Positions 8,429 through 18,185 of a stretch of DNA of 64,000 nucleotides are shown in pieces. The translations under genes were made by a program, and so were the position numbers. The stretch comes from Methanoregula boonei 6A8 (GTDB lineage: Archaea; Halobacteriota; Methanomicrobia; Methanomicrobiales; Methanospirillaceae): contig NC_009712.1 of assembly GCF_000017625.1 (NCBI RefSeq), positions 2,046,001 to 2,110,000 on the forward strand, in the 5' to 3' direction. Under the pieces are notes generated by a model. The model worked only from the letters and a program-made list of their open reading frames with translations, made no database searches and was not told the DNA's origin. Numbering within the stretch: position 1 is the stretch's first letter; every line of letters starts with the position of its first letter.

Positions 8429-9589
8429 ATGAAGTTTGAGACCGCCGCAGTGCATGCCGGAGAAGAACCGGCCTTTTCCGAGGGGGCATCAGGAGACGTT
8501 GTAATTCCCATTCACCTCTCGTCCACATTTGCACGCGTAGACGTGGCAAAACCGACCGGAGGATATGAATATTCCCGGAGCAGTAACCCGACGCGTCTGG
8601 CACTCGAACAGAAACTGGCGGCAATCGAGGGTGCACGCTTTGGTTTGGCGTTCTCCTCAGGACTTGCCGCGGAAACCACCGTAGCCCTCTCCCTGCTCAA
8701 AAAGGACGAACACGTAGTTGCATTCGATGATCTCTATGGAGGCACACGAAGACTCTTTACCCGGGTGTTCCAGGAAAACTACGGGATTGACTTCTCTTAC
8801 GTGGATGCACGGGATGCGGAGAATGTGAAATCCGCACTCCGGAAAGACACCCGTTTTGTCTGGCTGGAGAGCCCCACCAACCCCCTCATCCGGCTCTGTG
8901 ACATCCGGGAGATTGCCGGGATCGCCCACGATGCTGGAGCGCTTGTGATCGTGGACAATACCTTTGCAAGCCCGTACTTCCAGCACCCGCTTGCGCTCGG
9001 TGCGGATATCGTGGTCCACAGCACAACCAAGTACATCAACGGCCATTCGGACTCAGTGGGTGGGGCCGTGATGCTCTCTGAAGAAGACCTGTACCAGCGG
9101 ATCCGGTACAACCAGAACGCTGCAGGTGGCATCCTCTCACCTTTCGACAGTTTCCTTGTTGCACGGGGCATAAAGACGCTCGCCCTGCGGATGGAACGGC
9201 ACCAGAAAAATGCCCTTACTCTTGCAAAGTACTTTGAAGGGCACGAAAAAATCAGCGCCGTCTACTATCCGGGCCTCCGCACCCATCCGCAATATGCGCT
9301 TGCCAAAAAGCAGATGGACGGATTCTCCGGTATGATTTCCTTTGAGGTTAAGGGAGAAGGGAAGGCTGCGCTCAGATTCCTGCGCTCCCTCTCTCTCTTC
9401 GCGCTTGCCGAGAGCCTCGGAGGGGTTGAATCGCTGATTGAACACCCGGCAAGCATGACCCATGCCTCTATCCCGAAACACGAGCGGGAGAAGGTAGGGG
9501 TGACCGACTCGCTCATCCGCGTATCGGTTGGCATTGAGAATGTAAAGGATCTTGTCGATGACCTGGAACAGGCATTTGAAGAGATCTGA
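8429..9589 (+). CDS. Cystathionine gamma-lyase / gamma-synthase family enzyme
   Basis: Fold-type I PLP enzyme of the Cys/Met metabolism family, 386 residues. The PLP lysine is in VVHSTTKYINGHSDSVGG; SRSSNPTRLALEQ, ESPTNPLIRL and VDNTFASPYFQ are the usual family motifs. Coupling to the CBS-like gene (1-bp gap) favours cystathionine gamma-lyase acting in reverse transsulfuration. It is one of three gamma-family enzymes here (also 12685-14088 and 14288-15499), each in a different subfamily. Confidence 0.9.
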   Translation: MKFETAAVHAGEEPAFSEGASGDVVIPIHLSSTFARVDVAKPTGGYEYSRSSNPTRLALEQKLAAIEGARFGLAFSSGLAAETTVALSLLKKDEHVVAFDDLYGGTRRLFTRVFQENYGIDFSYVDARDAENVKSALRKDTRFVWLESPTNPLIRLCDIREIAGIAHDAGALVIVDNTFASPYFQHPLALGADIVVHSTTKYINGHSDSVGGAVMLSEEDLYQRIRYNQNAAGGILSPFDSFLVARGIKTLALRMERHQKNALTLAKYFEGHEKISAVYYPGLRTHPQYALAKKQMDGFSGMISFEVKGEGKAALRFLRSLSLFALAESLGGVESLIEHPASMTHASIPKHEREKVGVTDSLIRVSVGIENVKDLVDDLEQAFEEI

Positions 9590-9702
9590 TCAAAAGGGGT
9601 GAGGGAGAAAAGATGATGATGTAACCCATGAAAAGTTTCTTCCAGGTTTCCCACAGCCTGACCGGGGAACCGGGCAGCGATCCAGAAAAAAATAATTCTA
9701 GT

Positions 9703-9775
9703 GCCGGTGTGGCAGAGCGGTTAATGCCTTCGCCTGCAGAGCGAATGTCTGGGGGTCCGACTCCCTCCGCCGGCG
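9703..9775 (+). tRNA. tRNA-Cys (GCA)
   Basis: Folds as a full cloverleaf: acceptor GCCGGTG/CGCCGGC, U8, D arm closed by GCA/TGC with GG in the loop, anticodon stem TTCGC/GCGAA around CTGCAGA (anticodon GCA), and a T stem GGGGG/CCCTC. No intron and no encoded CCA. The base after the acceptor stem reads as G, whereas tRNA-Cys normally has U73. It stands 24 bp before cysS. Confidence 0.93.
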
Positions 9776-9799
9776 TCCAAAACAACGAGGATCACTGCC

Positions 9800-11059
9800 A
9801 TGAAACTGTACAGCACGTTATCACGAACCGTTGAACCGCTGGTGACGCTTCACCCTGACCGGGTCGCGCTCTTTGTCTGCGGCCCGACAGTTTATGATTA
9901 TTCGCACCTGGGGCACGCCCGGACCTATGTTGTCTTTGACGTCCTCGCAAAGTATCTCCGGTGGAACGGAAAAGAAGTGTTCTACCTCCAGAACATCACC
10001 GACGTGGACGACAAGATCATAAACCGCGCAAAGGAAGAGGGAGTCTCCCAGAGCGAGCTTGCCCGTAAGTTCGAGACCGAGTACCTCCGGGATATGAAAT
10101 CACTTGGGATCGATGCGGTCAGTTACTATGCCCGGGCAACGACCCATATTCCCGAGATTATTGATCAGGTGCGGCGCCTTGTTGACAAAGGCGTAGCCTA
10201 CGTTACCGATACCGGGGTGTATTTCAACCTCGATACTTTTGACCGGAACGGTGAGCTCTCGGGCCAGGAACGGGCAAAACGGAAGAGCCGGGTCTCCGAC
10301 TCATCAAAGCACAATGCGCTCGACTTTGCGCTCTGGAAACTGGGCGAGTTCGGGGAGTACACCTGGGACTCACCCTGGGGCAGGGGACGACCCGGGTGGC
10401 ATATCGAGGACACGGCAATCTCCGAAAAGTACTTCGGCCAGCAATACGACATGCACGGCGGGGGACTCGATCTCATCTTTCCCCACCACGAGGCGGAGAT
10501 CGCCCAGATGGAGTCGCTTGAAGGAAAACATCCCATGGTCAGGTACTGGCTGCACACAGGGTTTCTGACAGTAAAGGGCGAGAAGATGTCCAAGTCCTTA
10601 GGGAACTTTATCACGATACGTGATGCGCTTAAGACCTGGAACAAAGATGTCCTCCGGTACTCCATTCTCCTCTCCCACTACCGGTCGCCGCTCCAGGCAA
10701 CCGACGAAGGGTTTGCAAACGCCGCAAAAGGGCTCGAACATATCCGGGCAATAGCTACAAAAGACAAAGGAGCCGACGCCGAGGGACGCAAAGCGTTTAC
10801 CGATGCCATGGAGACTGATCTCAACACGCCCATGGCCATTGCAGCGATCCAGAGACTTGCGGGCAATGGGGATCTTGAGGCGCTGCGGGAGTACGGGGAG
10901 ATCCTCGGTATCAATTTCCTTCGGGAATCAAGCGCTCCCTTAAGCGTCCTTGAGGATATCCGGGCCGAACTCCGGGCTAAAAAACAGTTTGAAGTGAGTG
11001 ACCTGATCCGTGATCGGATGGCAGCGGCGGGGATCCATATCACGGATAAGCGGCTCTGA
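9800..11059 (+). CDS. cysS: Cysteinyl-tRNA synthetase
   Basis: Class I aminoacyl-tRNA synthetase charging tRNA-Cys. The HIGH-type motif is HLGHARTYV (about residue 36), the zinc-binding cysteine is in FVCGPTVYDY and the KMSKS loop is GEKMSKSLGNF (about residue 267). At 419 residues it is some 40 shorter than E. coli CysS, ending after the anticodon-binding helical part. Its presence means the organism need not rely only on the SepRS/SepCysS route used by many methanogens. The gene directly follows tRNA-Cys and may be cotranscribed. Confidence 0.96.
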   Translation: MKLYSTLSRTVEPLVTLHPDRVALFVCGPTVYDYSHLGHARTYVVFDVLAKYLRWNGKEVFYLQNITDVDDKIINRAKEEGVSQSELARKFETEYLRDMKSLGIDAVSYYARATTHIPEIIDQVRRLVDKGVAYVTDTGVYFNLDTFDRNGELSGQERAKRKSRVSDSSKHNALDFALWKLGEFGEYTWDSPWGRGRPGWHIEDTAISEKYFGQQYDMHGGGLDLIFPHHEAEIAQMESLEGKHPMVRYWLHTGFLTVKGEKMSKSLGNFITIRDALKTWNKDVLRYSILLSHYRSPLQATDEGFANAAKGLEHIRAIATKDKGADAEGRKAFTDAMETDLNTPMAIAAIQRLAGNGDLEALREYGEILGINFLRESSAPLSVLEDIRAELRAKKQFEVSDLIRDRMAAAGIHITDKRL

Positions 11060-11171
11060 CCATTTTTCCTTTTTTATCACCGGGGTTTCTTACAGAATCC
11101 GAAACGGATCCGTTCCTGTGCGGGGACAATGGCCAAAAAATGGTTGCGATAGCGATAATGCGCGGCCATTT

Positions 11172-11238
11172 CTGCCGCATTATATCCTGTTTTAATCAAA
11201 TCTGGGCGACATTTGCGGATTTCTCCACTGGTATATAC
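11172..11238 (+). promoter_or_regulatory. Two-box promoter of the RAM-domain gene
   Basis: Box 1 CTGCCGCATTAT starts at 11172, box 2 TTGCGGATTTCTC at 11213 (41 bp apart), and the TATA element GTATATAC at 11231, 19 bp after box 2. Box 1 is the right arm of an inverted repeat ATAATGCG/CGCATTAT (11155-11162 and 11176-11183). The same architecture is found at 12445, 19908, 22656, 28531, 31396 and 35433. Confidence 0.7.
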
Positions 11239-11415
11239 CGGGCAGTCGGACTAGATTACCTGAGGATTTTGCACACGCCCTACGATCCAGATAAGGATAC
11301 TAACCCCATCCACCCCTTCGACGCAAAAACCAGGATCAGCGGGACGTGTGTCAAAACCTTCTGCCGCACGAAAAAATGCGGTACAGCTGAAGTACAACCA
11401 CAGGAGATGAACCAT

Positions 11416-11652
11416 TTGGCAAAAGTATACCTGAAATTGGATCTCGAAACCGGAAAAGAGAATGATGTAAAAACCGCACTTAAAAAAGTCGCCGGAGTAA
11501 AGAGCGCTGACTTTGTCACCGGAGCTCACGACCTTATCGCCACGATCGAAGCCAAGAGTTTCGAGGATGTCGTAACAAAGACCCTGCCGGAGGTACGCAA
11601 GATCAAGGGGATCAAGAAGACCATCACGGACTTCGCATTCGAATGGGCCTGA
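11416..11652 (+). CDS. Stand-alone Lrp/AsnC ligand-binding (RAM) domain protein
   Basis: About 78 residues (81 if the ATG at 11407 is used). The sequence AKVYLKLDLETGKENDV, then VAGVKSADFVTGAHDLIATIEA and KTLPEVRKIKGIKKTITDF, is the RAM/Lrp effector-binding fold without any helix-turn-helix. Such proteins bind amino acids and can associate with DNA-binding Lrp proteins. I prefer the TTG at 11416, because GGAG at 11403-11406 directly abuts the ATG at 11407 but is 9 nt from the TTG. The leader from the TATA box is about 150 nt and contains a small hairpin (CCGCA/TGCGG near 11360-11380). It shares the two-box promoter with the nitrogenase-like genes, so it may sense a product such as methionine or cysteine. 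Confidence 0.85.
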   Translation: MAKVYLKLDLETGKENDVKTALKKVAGVKSADFVTGAHDLIATIEAKSFEDVVTKTLPEVRKIKGIKKTITDFAFEWA

Positions 11653-11916
11653 TCGCCCCGTACCGGCATTATATATCACACCTCATCATCGCTGTACAAC
11701 CGGGCGATCTTCGGGGGATCCCTTCCCATTAAAAAAGGATCCTCCCTCTGCCCGGCACTTTTGTAACCCCACTTACCTTGTTCAAGGATATCTCCCTTTT
11801 ACCCACCCCGCACATGGCGGACTTTGTGGTATTCCGTAGGTGCCACCGGCCCGGCATACCTGCCACACGCATTTGCCGTACTGGTATTCAAAACCAGAAA
11901 TTACCGGCAAAAATGA

Positions 11917-12140
11917 GCGTAAAATCAGGGTATATACCACGGGCAGATCCATATGCACGTGTTCACTCTTTCGTGAATAAGGTGAAAAGAAGTATGACTA
12001 CCCTTCCCTGGTATGCCCCGCAACCTGTTACACTTTGGCGAACCGGTGGCGCGTATGGTACTTCCTGTTCCGGCGCAGAACCCGCAGGAGTTGTAGAACG
12101 GCTGGGCGGCATCCGGAGCTCCGGGCAGTGTTGTCGTCAG
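11917..12140 (+). other. Conserved upstream element E2 (homologous to 2204-2430)
   Basis: Lies in the 1.03-kb gap before the O-acetylhomoserine sulfhydrylase gene. It begins with AAAATCAGGGTATATACC (a TATA-type promoter), carries TGTTCAC-N6-GTGAATA at 11960-11979 with the same 35-bp offset as in E1, and ends with CTCCGGGCAGTGTTGT at 12119. No convincing gene is seen in 11653-12684; the ORFs there lack coding character, apart from short in-frame similarity (KSGYI..., RVH..VN) with E1. Confidence 0.5.
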
Positions 12141-12444
12141 AAACATGGCTTATCAGAGTCCGCCAGATGAGAATCTTCTACCGGTGCAGCACCAAAAGGG
12201 CAGGATGCGCCGGTTTTTGATTCCCGTCCTACCAGGAGAGTCCCTCCTCGGCCGGTGAGCACCACGCACCGGCCACATTCCCGTCGTCTCATGAAATATT
12301 GCCTCAAAAGATCGATTGCACACCCACCCGGGAGTTTCGGCCCCCCCGGGTACCTTTTCCTTCGCATTTTCTCTCATTCCAGATCACATGCCGACTACCG
12401 TGACCGACGAAAGAGGTACCGGCGGTATCCGATACAGACAAAAT

Positions 12445-12509
12445 TTGCCGATACCGTTCGGAAAACATGCAGTTTGATCGTTTTTTTACTCATTTCTCAT
12501 GATATATAC
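12445..12509 (+). promoter_or_regulatory. Two-box promoter of O-acetylhomoserine sulfhydrylase
   Basis: Box 1 TTGCCGATAC at 12445, box 2 TTACTCATTTCTC at 12486 (41 bp apart) and TATA element GATATATAC from 12501, with TATATA starting 17 bp after box 2. The box 2 to TATA stretch is nearly the same as in the NifH-like promoter at 31437-31458. The leader to the ATG at 12685 is about 150 nt. Confidence 0.65.
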
Positions 12510-12519
12510 GGGATTTTGA

Positions 12520-14088
<1,569 letters not shown>

Positions 14089-14094
14089 TATTCC

Positions 14095-14102
14095 TTTTTT
14101 TT
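14095..14102 (+). terminator. T8 tract after O-acetylhomoserine sulfhydrylase
   Basis: A run of eight T follows the stop codon at once, the form archaeal RNA polymerase uses for termination. The next gene starts 186 bp later; the intervening segment shows no other feature I can support. Confidence 0.45.
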
Positions 14103-14287
14103 GGCAGTTTCCCCGGGCAAACGGCCCTGGTGCAGCATCAGCATCCCCCAAAGGAGCGCTTGTCCTGGTGGGGGGGAATGCGGCAGGAATTGCCGCCAGC
14201 GGTGGTAATAACCCCGGCCGGTTCGTAGGGGATCAGGCAGAACCTACCCGGGACCAGGTAAACGCCCCGGGAATTCTCGATGCTATC

Positions 14288-15499
14288 ATGACTCCCGAAC
14301 CATCGCCCGTACGGGGGATCCGTACAACTGCAATCCATGCCGGGGAGTCCCCTGACCCGGTGACCGGGGCCTCGGCCCCATCGATTGTGATGTCAACTGC
14401 GTTTGTCGCCGATGCCGGCGTTTCGTTCTCGGCCGAGGACTTTGGTGACAACACCCCGTACCTGTATACCCGGTGGAAGAACCCCACGGTCGACCAGCTC
14501 GAAAAGAAGCTTGCCGCACTTGAAGGAGCCGGGGGATCCGTTGCATTTGCAAGCGGAATGGCGGCCGTGACGGCACTTCTCCTCTACACCCTCAGGGCCG
14601 GGGACCACCTGGTCATCAGCGATATCTCGTATGCCGCAACAGCGGAGATGACCAATGAGCTGCTCCCCCGGCTTGGTATCGGCGTAACCAAGGTGGACAT
14701 GTCCGACCCGGCCAATGTGAAAGCCGCTTTGAGGCCCAATACGAAACTTGTCTATGCCGAATCGCCCGCAAACCCGATTCTCAGGCTTACCGATCTCGAA
14801 GCGGTTGGCCGGATCGCCCACGAAAAAGGGGCCCGCTTTGCGGTGGATGCCACCTTTGCCTCGCCGATCGGGATCCAACCCACGCAGCTGGGGGCAGACT
14901 TTGTGCTCCACTCCCTGACCAAGTACATCAATGGCCACGGCGACGCAATCGGTGGGGCGGTAATCGGCAGCGCACAGGACATGGCCGCAATAAAAAAGGA
15001 GATCGCAATCCGTACCGGCGGGATCTTAAGCCCGTTTAATGCCTGGCTGATCCAGCGGGGCGCAGCCACGCTCCCCCTGCGGATGAGGGCTCACGAGGAA
15101 GGTGCCCATGCGGTTGCGCAGTTCCTTGAGGAGCATCCGAAGGTGACCCGGGTAATCTATCCCGGCCTTCCCTCGCACCCCCAGTATGCGCTTGCACAAA
15201 AACAGCTCAAAAATACCTCCGGCATGATCACGTTCCAGGTAAAAGACGGCCTTGCCGCTGCACCGGTGATCGCAAAACGGCTCTCGGTGATCCACTATGC
15301 GGTCTCGCTTGGCCACCAGAGGAGCCTGGTCTTCTACCTGCCCACGCGCGATATGCTCCGGACCTCGTTTAAGCTCACCCCGGCGCAGGAACAGTCCTTC
15401 CGGGCCTTTGCCGGGGACGGGATCTTCCGGCTCTCGGTGGGCCTTGAGGACCCGGCCGATCTTATCGCCGACCTCGCCCATGCCCTGGACGGGATCTGA
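14288..15499 (+). CDS. Cystathionine gamma-lyase / methionine gamma-lyase-like PLP enzyme
   Basis: Gamma-family PLP enzyme of 403 residues counted from ATG 14288 (MTPEPSPVRGIRTT). The longer open frame upstream has no domain similarity and was not used. Motifs: TAIHAGESPDPVTGA, TRWKNPTVDQLE, AESPANPILRL and VLHSLTKYINGHGDAIGG with the PLP lysine. It resembles methionine gamma-lyase and cystathionine gamma-lyase-type archaeal proteins more than OAH sulfhydrylase; I cannot fix the substrate. A methionine gamma-lyase would release methanethiol from methionine, the reverse of what the upstream gene can do. Confidence 0.82.
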   Translation: MTPEPSPVRGIRTTAIHAGESPDPVTGASAPSIVMSTAFVADAGVSFSAEDFGDNTPYLYTRWKNPTVDQLEKKLAALEGAGGSVAFASGMAAVTALLLYTLRAGDHLVISDISYAATAEMTNELLPRLGIGVTKVDMSDPANVKAALRPNTKLVYAESPANPILRLTDLEAVGRIAHEKGARFAVDATFASPIGIQPTQLGADFVLHSLTKYINGHGDAIGGAVIGSAQDMAAIKKEIAIRTGGILSPFNAWLIQRGAATLPLRMRAHEEGAHAVAQFLEEHPKVTRVIYPGLPSHPQYALAQKQLKNTSGMITFQVKDGLAAAPVIAKRLSVIHYAVSLGHQRSLVFYLPTRDMLRTSFKLTPAQEQSFRAFAGDGIFRLSVGLEDPADLIADLAHALDGI

Positions 15500-15504
15500 T
15501 CTTT

Positions 15505-16644
15505 TTATCCGAGGTTTTCGAGGCGCCGGCACGCTTCACGGAGAGTCTCTTCCTTTTTGGAGAAGGTAAACCGGATCTTCGTCTCTCCACCCTCATGGCA
15601 GAATGAACTGCCCGGCACGGCAGCAACACCGACGGATTCGATCAGGTGGCGGGCGAACGCGACGTCGGTCATCCCAAATCCCGCAATATCCGTGAAGATA
15701 TAGTACGCACCATCAGGGAGCTGGCAGGAGAATCCCGCTTTCCTGAGACCATCGTAAAGGATCTTCCGCCGGCGGTCATAGTCACGGGCAAGCTCATTGT
15801 AATAGGTGGAGGGAAGGTCGAGTGCGGCAACCGCGGCATGCTGGAGGGGTGCCGGTGCCCCGACCGTGAGGAAATCATGGATCTTACGGATGCGTGCGGT
15901 CAGCCGGGCATCGGCAATCGTGTACCCCACCCGCCAGCCGGTCACGCTGTAGGTCTTGGAGAGGCTGTTGATGGTGACCGTGCGGTCTTCCATGCCGGCA
16001 AGCGACCCGATCGAGACATGGCGGTGGCCGTCATAGAGGATGTGCTCGTAAATCTCGTCGGTGATCGCGATCACGTCGTGCTCGGCACAGAGGTCGGCGA
16101 CAAACTGCAGTTCGTTTCTTGAAAAGACCTTTCCGGTCGGGTTGTTGGGGGTATTGATAATGACCGCCCGGGTCTTTTTCGAGAACGCTGCTTTCCAGAT
16201 CTCCTCGTCAAGCGGCCCGTTACCGAGCGGGACATAGCGGGGTACGGCCCCGGAGATAACCGCGTCGGGCCCGTAGTTCTCGTAGAAGGGTTCGGGCACG
16301 ATCACCTCGTCACCCGGGTTTACGAGTGCGATCATGGATGCCATCATCGCTTCGGTGGAGCCGCAGGTGACCGTGATCTCCGTCTCCGGGTCTGCATCGA
16401 TCCCGTTGTAGCCCTTCACCTTCCGTGCAATCGCCTGCCGGAGATCCTGCGCTCCCCAGGTAATCGCGTACTGGTTGTAGTCACCATTGATCGCTTCACA
16501 GGCGGCCTTTTTGAGCTCGTCCGGGCAGGGGAAATCGGGGAACCCCTGGGCAAGGTTTATCGCCTTGTGGGCGATGGCAAGACGGGTCATCTCCCGGATC
16601 ACGGATTCGGTAAAGGAGTCCGCACGGGAAGAGGAAAGCATCAT
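15505..16644 (-). CDS. Class I aminotransferase, methionine/kynurenine aminotransferase-like
   Basis: PLP aminotransferase, 380 residues from the ATG at 16644 (MMLSSSRADSF). INLAQGFPDFPCPDELKKA matches the YbdL/KAT group, which accepts methionine and aromatic amino acids. NTPNNPTGKV, TDEIYEHILYDG and the PLP lysine in SLSKTYSVTGWRVGY are all present. It converges on the preceding gene (5-bp gap) and lies downstream of the first nitrogenase-like K/D pair on the same strand, so it may belong to that operon. Methionine or 4-methylthio-2-oxobutanoate as substrate is an inference from subfamily and setting. Confidence 0.85.
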   Translation of the reverse strand: MMLSSSRADSFTESVIREMTRLAIAHKAINLAQGFPDFPCPDELKKAACEAINGDYNQYAITWGAQDLRQAIARKVKGYNGIDADPETEITVTCGSTEAMMASMIALVNPGDEVIVPEPFYENYGPDAVISGAVPRYVPLGNGPLDEEIWKAAFSKKTRAVIINTPNNPTGKVFSRNELQFVADLCAEHDVIAITDEIYEHILYDGHRHVSIGSLAGMEDRTVTINSLSKTYSVTGWRVGYTIADARLTARIRKIHDFLTVGAPAPLQHAAVAALDLPSTYYNELARDYDRRRKILYDGLRKAGFSCQLPDGAYYIFTDIAGFGMTDVAFARHLIESVGVAAVPGSSFCHEGGETKIRFTFSKKEETLREACRRLENLG

Positions 16645-16811
16645 GGTACCATCTGGGGCAGCAAAGAGGATAATCTCATCTTTTTCTTTCGGGATCCGAT
16701 GAACACGGGGACCGGAAAAAACGGCCCGGAACACCGCCAGGGGATCAAAAAGGGGAGGCGGGAAGTGTGTCTGCACTTACGTAAACAGAGGTGTGACATC
16801 CATTGCCTTTC

Positions 16812-18170
16812 TCAGAGCGGCCCGGTGAATTTTGTAATAATGTCTTCCATGAGCACGATGCCGCCACGGTACCCGGCATACGAGTGGTCGATAATCATCC
16901 GGTCGTTTATCGGGAACGAGACACTCAGGTGCAGCGCATCGTTAAACTCATCGGTAATGTACTTTTCAAGCGAGCTTGCGAGCAGGACTAAAAAACTCCT
17001 GCCCTTTAACAGCTGCCGGATCTTGTGCGTGTCCGACTCAAAGAAGATCTCGGGTTTCACCACGCAGTCGATGTGCTCATAAAGCTCGCGCAGGATCTCC
17101 GGGCGCTTTTCTTCCGGAGGATTATCCGTGATAATGGTAATATCCGGCAGGTACCCAACCTCGTTTGCGATATATTTCGTGATGCCGATTGCCGTAGCGC
17201 TGTCGCCGACGACTGCGGTGTACGAGTGTGGCATCCCGATAATCAGGGCATCTCCGAAATACTCCACGTTACGGTATGCCCTGCGCTCTTCAGCTGCGAC
17301 AACCTCCTTTACTTTTTTCTCCGGGATGCCAAGTTTTTCTGCCACGATGCCAAGCAGGGCCGTTGTCTGCTGGGGACCAACAGGTACGCTCGGGAAGGTG
17401 ACGTACGGCGTCCCAAACTTCTCCTCAAGCCTTTCTGCTATGCTGTGGCCAAGCCAGGGGTTAAGAACGAGGTTTAACTCGGCAGCCGGGATCCGTTTTA
17501 ATTTTTCCGGGCCGTCAAACTCGGTAAAGATCGTGTTTACCTCAACACCGATCTTGGCAAAGGTGTTTTTGAGTATCTCCAGATCCCCTTTCCAGAACAC
17601 GTGCTGGAATGGTACGACCCCGAGAATGTTGATGGTGCGCTTCTTCTTTTTTATGGGCACCAGGTACTGGTCGATCACGGCATTTAAGAATAATTCGTAC
17701 CCCTTGTACGTATTCCCGGAAAATCCCGGCGCGTTCACGTAAATGATGGGTATCCGGTTCTTCGTCTCCTCTTTGAATTCCCTGACCACGGATTCTACAT
17801 CGTCCCCGATAAGTGACGGTACGCAGCCGGTTATTACCACGAACAGGCTGCCATCCATCAGTTCAGTTGTAGATCTGATGAGTTTTCGCAGCCGGTCCTC
17901 TCCACCGAAGATAACATGCTGCTCCACCAGGGAAGTACAGGGTGTGCCGGTGCCGCCCTGCACACCCGGTGCGCTCTCGCCCGAGGTGTAGAACTGGCCG
18001 AAGAGCTGGGCGACCCCGCAGCCCCCTCCGGAATGCAGGACAGGTACCGCTCCATACACACCCAGCGTCGATGCATAGGCACCGGCAAGCGAACACGAAT
18101 ACCGGGGTGCCTCCTGGATATCATGGATATCGTCGCCTGATGATTCATTTTCAATGCCCGTTTCCGCCAT
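16812..18170 (-). CDS. Nitrogenase-like beta (K) subunit, copy 1
   Basis: NifK-type partner of the D subunit encoded just upstream (15-bp gap). 452 residues. It keeps P-cluster-type cysteines in PRYSCSLAGAY, GGGCGVAQLFGQF and ITGCVPSLIGDD, the NifK arrangement, plus a GTPCTSLVEQHVIFGG segment also found in the other two copies. LGVVPFQHVFWKGDLE is another shared block. Shorter than NifK (about 520) because the N-terminal extension is missing. Similarity to copies 2 and 3 is high throughout. Likely forms a D2K2 heterotetramer holding the interface Fe-S cluster; substrate unknown, methylthio-alkane reductase-type chemistry proposed. Confidence 0.85.
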   Translation of the reverse strand: MAETGIENESSGDDIHDIQEAPRYSCSLAGAYASTLGVYGAVPVLHSGGGCGVAQLFGQFYTSGESAPGVQGGTGTPCTSLVEQHVIFGGEDRLRKLIRSTTELMDGSLFVVITGCVPSLIGDDVESVVREFKEETKNRIPIIYVNAPGFSGNTYKGYELFLNAVIDQYLVPIKKKKRTINILGVVPFQHVFWKGDLEILKNTFAKIGVEVNTIFTEFDGPEKLKRIPAAELNLVLNPWLGHSIAERLEEKFGTPYVTFPSVPVGPQQTTALLGIVAEKLGIPEKKVKEVVAAEERRAYRNVEYFGDALIIGMPHSYTAVVGDSATAIGITKYIANEVGYLPDITIITDNPPEEKRPEILRELYEHIDCVVKPEIFFESDTHKIRQLLKGRSFLVLLASSLEKYITDEFNDALHLSVSFPINDRMIIDHSYAGYRGGIVLMEDIITKFTGPL

Positions 18171-18185
18171 TTTGCTCCTCCCTCT

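Noticed and set aside
11778-12170. 130-codon ORF in the gap before O-acetylhomoserine sulfhydrylase
   Set aside because: No coding character apart from the stretch shared with E1; no ribosome site; it spans a promoter-like element.
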